64,000 bases of DNA from Mytilinidion resinicola (Eukaryota; Ascomycota; Dothideomycetes; Mytilinidiales; Mytilinidiaceae): NCBI RefSeq assembly GCF_010093595.1, contig NW_022985440.1, positions 1,020,089 to 1,084,088 on the forward strand, given 5' to 3'. Below, one piece after another: positions 59,946 to 64,000 of the stretch. The stretch's first letter is position 1. Each line of letters opens with the position of its first letter. The notes under the pieces are model-generated. The model was not told the origin of the DNA. It saw only the letters and a list, made by a program, of their open reading frames with translations, and did not search any database. A program made the position numbers and the translations under genes.

Positions 59946-62629
59946 TCAATGCGCGCTGCGAGCGCCCTGTCCAAAGGTCTCCAGCAAGCTGACATCCCCG
60001 AAATGTTTCGCATCGTACTGGTTAGATTCGTGGGTAGCGACAAGCGCAAGGTCTTCCATAGACTTTCCAGTAATCGTTGCCGTGCTCTCATCCATATTGC
60101 CGAAAGCCCCGTCATGAGGCTGTGAGACTGGGGGGGCTGCACTACTACTCGAGCTCTCCCCACCTGCAGAGCCCTCGCGACCTTGACCGTGGTTCGGACT
60201 GCTGTTATGATTCGCAAGATTCTCAATATGGGAGCTTCCATGAGCCTGGTCATGCTTATCGTCTTCAACTCCAATGACCTCGGCAAGACTGGTGAAATTG
60301 AACATGGGCTCTAGGCCGCCTGTAGTACCACCGGGAGAAGTTTCGTCTCTGTTGAGGCTCACACCTGAAGCCGTCGGGCTGGGTTCGAAAGAAGAGCCCG
60401 AGGCGCCAAATCCACCAACTTGCTGTAGCGAACCTTGCAACGACTCGGAGAAAGAAGAGGCGGACGAGGAGGCATTCGATAGATTCCTGAGAATTTGCCG
60501 ATGGGTAGGGGGCTCCGCAGGCTGCCCAGCGGTTGAAGAATGGCTTTGAATCTGGGCCCGCGAGTGCTCCAGATGGCGCTGAGGGTCCTCCTTGGAACCA
60601 GACGCGTTGATGGTTGAAGTAGGTTCGCTTAGCGGGTTGAAGCCAGTGTAGGCACCAGATCGGTCGACACCCTTACCTTTGCCTGCAATTGTCGACAATC
60701 CGGCGTTGGTGGTATCGGTGTCGCGATCAAAACTAGTGCTAGGGAAAAACCCAGTCTTTCTCGCCGCCTTCTCGGCCTTTTTCGTCTCTTTCGCCTTTCT
60801 TTTCTCCTCCTTTCTAGATTCCTTAGCAGATTCCTTCTCCTCCTTTTTCTTGCGCTCCTCCTCAGCTGCAATGCTCAACCGGATCGCTTCCATCATCATG
60901 AGGTCTTCAAGATCCTCGATTCGATTTCTTCGAGAGCTGTGGCGACCAGGAAACAAATCGTCCTGTCCCCGCGGGCCTGAGCCTCCCGATCGCTCTGCAG
61001 CAGCAAGCAACGCGCCCACGCTTCCGACACTTCCACCATCACCATGACGAGGCGTGTGGTTGCCACTGCTACCACCGCTATCTCCCCCGAACATGGTCCG
61101 CCGCCTTCGACCAAGAACGAACCCCCTGCCATCCGCAGCCTGGATATTCCCCATCACGTATGCCGCGTTGTGCAAAGCAGTCGCCGCTGCAGCTCGTCGA
61201 AGCGCATGGGCACGTGCATCCGATAGCTTCTTGGCCCAATCGGGCCGAACCCGGTCTGTGGTGATCACACTCGCATTATTGGCCGAGAGTGACGTCGTTC
61301 TCCGTCGATTACCTGTGGGTGATCCTAGTCCTTGAGAAGCTAGCGATGAAGAGGACGACATGGCCGACATGGTACTCGCGAGTGGATGTCCTGCCTGTCC
61401 TGCCTGTCCTGCCTGGCCTGCATATGAAAGCCCCCTCCTAAAAGGTGGCGGTTCGTATGTAACACCAAACTCCGGTTGTACGCAGAATGGACAAGAAGCA
61501 GGCTCTGAAACAAGCATACCATCCTCCTGAGGCTCCTTACTCGCATTTGGATCGGTCGGGTCATGATGCTCTGGAATGTGGGGGTCAGGTCGCTTGATTT
61601 GGACAAAACACTCTGAACAGATCGGTTGATCGCAGCAGCGGGTCTTGTTGAGATAAGGTGGATAATACAAGAAGCAGATGGGACACTCGGTAGCATTCTT
61701 ATATAGGAAAGCTTCTAAGCGTTGGCCGTTAACATAGGGGTCCTTCGGAAGCTGCACCTCCTGGGGAGTCATTTCAGTTTGAGAGTTATTTTTCGATGAT
61801 GTCGTCAGAGCAGCTAAGGTCTTGGCCCGACCACGGAAGAATGGTGAAGATGATGATGGCGAGGCCGAAATTGGGGATGTGGGAGAAGGCAGCGAAAACG
61901 CTGGATGTGACGGAGATAGATTCATTGATCTGTCGGAGTTGGATGACTGCGATCTCGAGGTTATGGGCACTGTGAGGTGGTTGATGTTGCTGTTCGACGA
62001 TCGAGGGTTCCAGTCCACACTCAAGTTGGTTGAACGTGGTGGCTCCTCTGGGGGAATTTCATCGGCCGGCGGGATGGGCAAACCATTGACGACAGCTACC
62101 AACTGATGCTCAGTCCACATGTCCGAGTGGTCATTGAGGCCCTTCCAAAAAGGTGCCAGCCGGCGCTCAATCTTCAACATTGTTAGCCTGCACTCTACTA
62201 TAGTGAGCACATCTAGCATACCATCAATTGCCGGACAACATCTTTGTTGAAATCCTCCGGGCCCGTATAGGTCCCCAGTGTGACTAGATATCCGCCATCG
62301 ACTCCCTCCTCGCGGATACTCCGCTCCCGCTCTTTCTCTCGGGCAGCCCGTTCCTCTTCGAGTTTCCGGGCTTCCCTCTCTGCCTTTGTCTCCCGCCGAG
62401 CTTCCGCGGGTGGTTGGTCGGAGCTCCCGCCGATGCCCAGGAATGACAGGTCAGGTCTACTTCCCCGTCCGCCACGACTAGTATATGTTGCCAACCTGTC
62501 GCCCGCGAGGTGGGAGGAAGAGCCGGAGGGCCCGGTAGTGGTAGGAGAGCCCGCGTCGCGGACATTATCCGGCCGCGAATGGCTGCGCGAGGAGCCTGGA
62601 CGCGCTTCTTTGGCCGAGCTGTTACCCAT
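59946..62629 (-). CDS. sip5: SIP5 homologue
   Basis: Model: complement of 59946-62171 and 62222-62629, 877 aa; the 50 bp intron (GTATGC, GCTAACA branch) joins VRQLM to IERRLAP. The N-terminus MGNSSAKE is a likely myristoylation context. A charged Glu/Arg helix (about residues 78-108) is followed by [10 protein letters not shown], then a RING-like Cys-rich unit beginning at Cys299 ([29 protein letters not shown]), and long Ser/Pro-rich and Glu/Lys-rich stretches. Yeast Sip5 links Snf1 kinase with the Reg1/Glc7 phosphatase; filamentous homologues are longer, as here. A GQA tripeptide repeat comes from TGTCCTGCC-type tandem DNA at about 61,386-61,420. Housekeeping; outside the cluster. Confidence 0.9.
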
Positions 62630-64000
62630 CCTGCCAAATAGGAATATCCCGGGAACGCCGTCGAGGGTGTGGAGTGGAGCGGATTGGCGATGGTGGTGAG
62701 GTAAGCAGGAGGCGGAACCTCATGAAAAGAGAGTGGCCACGGACGAAGGTGTGAATGCAAGTGAGGGCGACCGGGGGTTTCTGTGGTGGTTCTTCGAGCG
62801 GGGAGTCGGGTCGCATCACAGGGACATGATAATGGATGAAATCTAAGACAGCTGGCCCAGCCGGAGTCGCCTTATCGCACGGTGGGAGGTCGCGGGCGGG
62901 CGGGCTGGTGGTTGAGAGGGTGGATGCGGCGTGGAGGCGGCCGGCGCTGGGTGATGGAGGGCAGTCGGGTGGTGGAGGATAGAAGAGGTTACGGGATCGC
63001 GTCAGGCTTCTTTGGGGTGACGTTGGACGAGAGGGCCAAGGTTGTTTGCGTTGTGAGAGGCGGGGAAGGGAGAACCCGGCGATGTGAGCAGCGACTGCAG
63101 CGACTGGATTATCTACACCTCCGACATCATCGCTCAGGGCCCCCTTTGAATCGCTCAAAAGCCTGCTGCTAGACTCACTGCTGCAGGTGCTCCTCCAGCG
63201 CTACCCATACTATTCCCGCCAGCGCCAGGGCTTGCTTCGTGCCTTGCCTTAGGTCTAGATAAAGCTGCCGCCGAAACCGCCCAGCATGGGGCGCATAGAA
63301 CCCCACGCCCAACCCAGGTTTCACCACCATATCCAAGAGCCGGGGCACCCGAGTCATGTGTGCCTATTCGATAGAAGAAACCCATCATCTGCTTTCTTTT
63401 CTTGTCCACGCTCTGCTTTTGTTATCTCTCCTTCAGTATAGTCTGTACACCACCGAGGCCATGCCGAAGAATGGGCATCAGGGCATCAGGTCAGGGCATC
63501 AGGCCGCTAACCAATGGCGAGGCTGCCCGATGGTGTTTGGGCCTTCTTGGTCCACGACGACGTGGCCGAATTTGAACGGGGAACCCCTACAACTTTCCAT
63601 ATAGCCACTCCTGAGGACTCCATAGTTCGAAAGGGATAGATCTATGACGGTTAATCCCGATCGGGAGCAAACTGTCCCTCCTATCAAATCAGAGTTGAGT
63701 ATTCACAGTTCCAGATCTGGATCAGTGTTAGACATTACCGATTTATCTTGCTTCTTTGTTGCCGCTTCAAGTACCCGTGTAAAATCGGGCTCAGGCCGTA
63801 GCCTATATCGCAGTGTAACCAGGATTACATTCCATTGCTAGTTTCGATGTCGGGCGACTGTTCTCCTGACGATTAAAGACAGCTGTGCACAAGGTACCAA
63901 TAGGAAGCCTGAATCATAGCGTTGGATGCTTTACATTAGATCTAAACTTTCCTCGATATCTTGAAGAGCTTCTGAAGCTAGCAGACTAGGGTAACAGAGC
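62630..64000. other. Upstream region of SIP5, no supportable gene
   Basis: A Pro/Ser-rich frame on the minus strand (62,622-63,158) overlaps the SIP5 start and is more likely 5' UTR than protein. A short GGGCATCAGG tandem repeat sits at about 63,473-63,502. Nothing else recognised. Confidence 0.5.

Noticed and set aside
62622..63158. 178-codon Pro/Ser-rich frame upstream of SIP5
   Set aside because: Composition typical of translated UTR; overlaps the SIP5 start and has no recognisable domain.

Overview
This looks like nuclear DNA from a filamentous ascomycete (Pezizomycotina). The genes have short 46-66 bp introns with GTANGN donors and CTRAC-like branch sites. There is a SIP5 homologue and fungal P450, ABC and fatty acid synthase (FAS) genes, and a block of transposons mutated in the style of repeat-induced point mutation (RIP: A/T-rich, TpA-rich, no open frames).

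Layout. Bases 1-13,040 are a nested graveyard of mobile elements: a reverse-oriented Ty3-type chromovirus inserted in a forward copy of the same family, then a Tad1-like LINE, itself broken by a 1.83 kb Fot1/pogo-type DNA transposon. Bases 13,041-15,369 are a non-coding transition with a foldback element. From 15.4 to 55.2 kb lies a gene set with the look of a secondary-metabolite cluster: an ABCC-type ABC transporter (-), a P450 (-), FAS alpha (+), FAS beta (+), a TauD-like 2-oxoglutarate dioxygenase (-), an UNC93-like membrane protein (+), a branched-chain-type aminotransferase (+), a THEM6-like thioesterase-fold protein (-), a regulator-like protein without a visible zinc cluster (+) and a CYP7/CYP8-like P450 (+). 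Bases 55.7-62.6 kb hold ordinary or unknown genes: a 112-aa CxxC protein, a Cys-rich coiled-coil protein and SIP5. The last 1.4 kb has no gene I can support.

How the genes may work together (inference). FAS alpha lacks the C-terminal phosphopantetheinyl transferase found in housekeeping FAS, as in HexA/StcJ-type synthases. A dedicated FAS pair plus a class IV aminotransferase is the core used for 2-amino-fatty-acid building blocks in HC-toxin (TOXC, TOXF) and apicidin clusters. The P450s and the dioxygenase could oxidise the chain, and the ABC and UNC93-like proteins could handle export. No NRPS or PKS is present, so either the partner enzyme lies elsewhere or the product is a free modified (amino) fatty acid.

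Most unusual features: two extra partial copies of the FAS alpha ketosynthase region (an apparently identical 278 bp inverted copy upstream of the ABC gene, and a 1.08 kb direct copy after FAS beta joined to a relic of the 112-aa gene family), a small inverted-repeat element inside a FAS beta intron with relatives near 58 kb, and a RIP-like pattern that seems to spare GCA/TGC trinucleotides.
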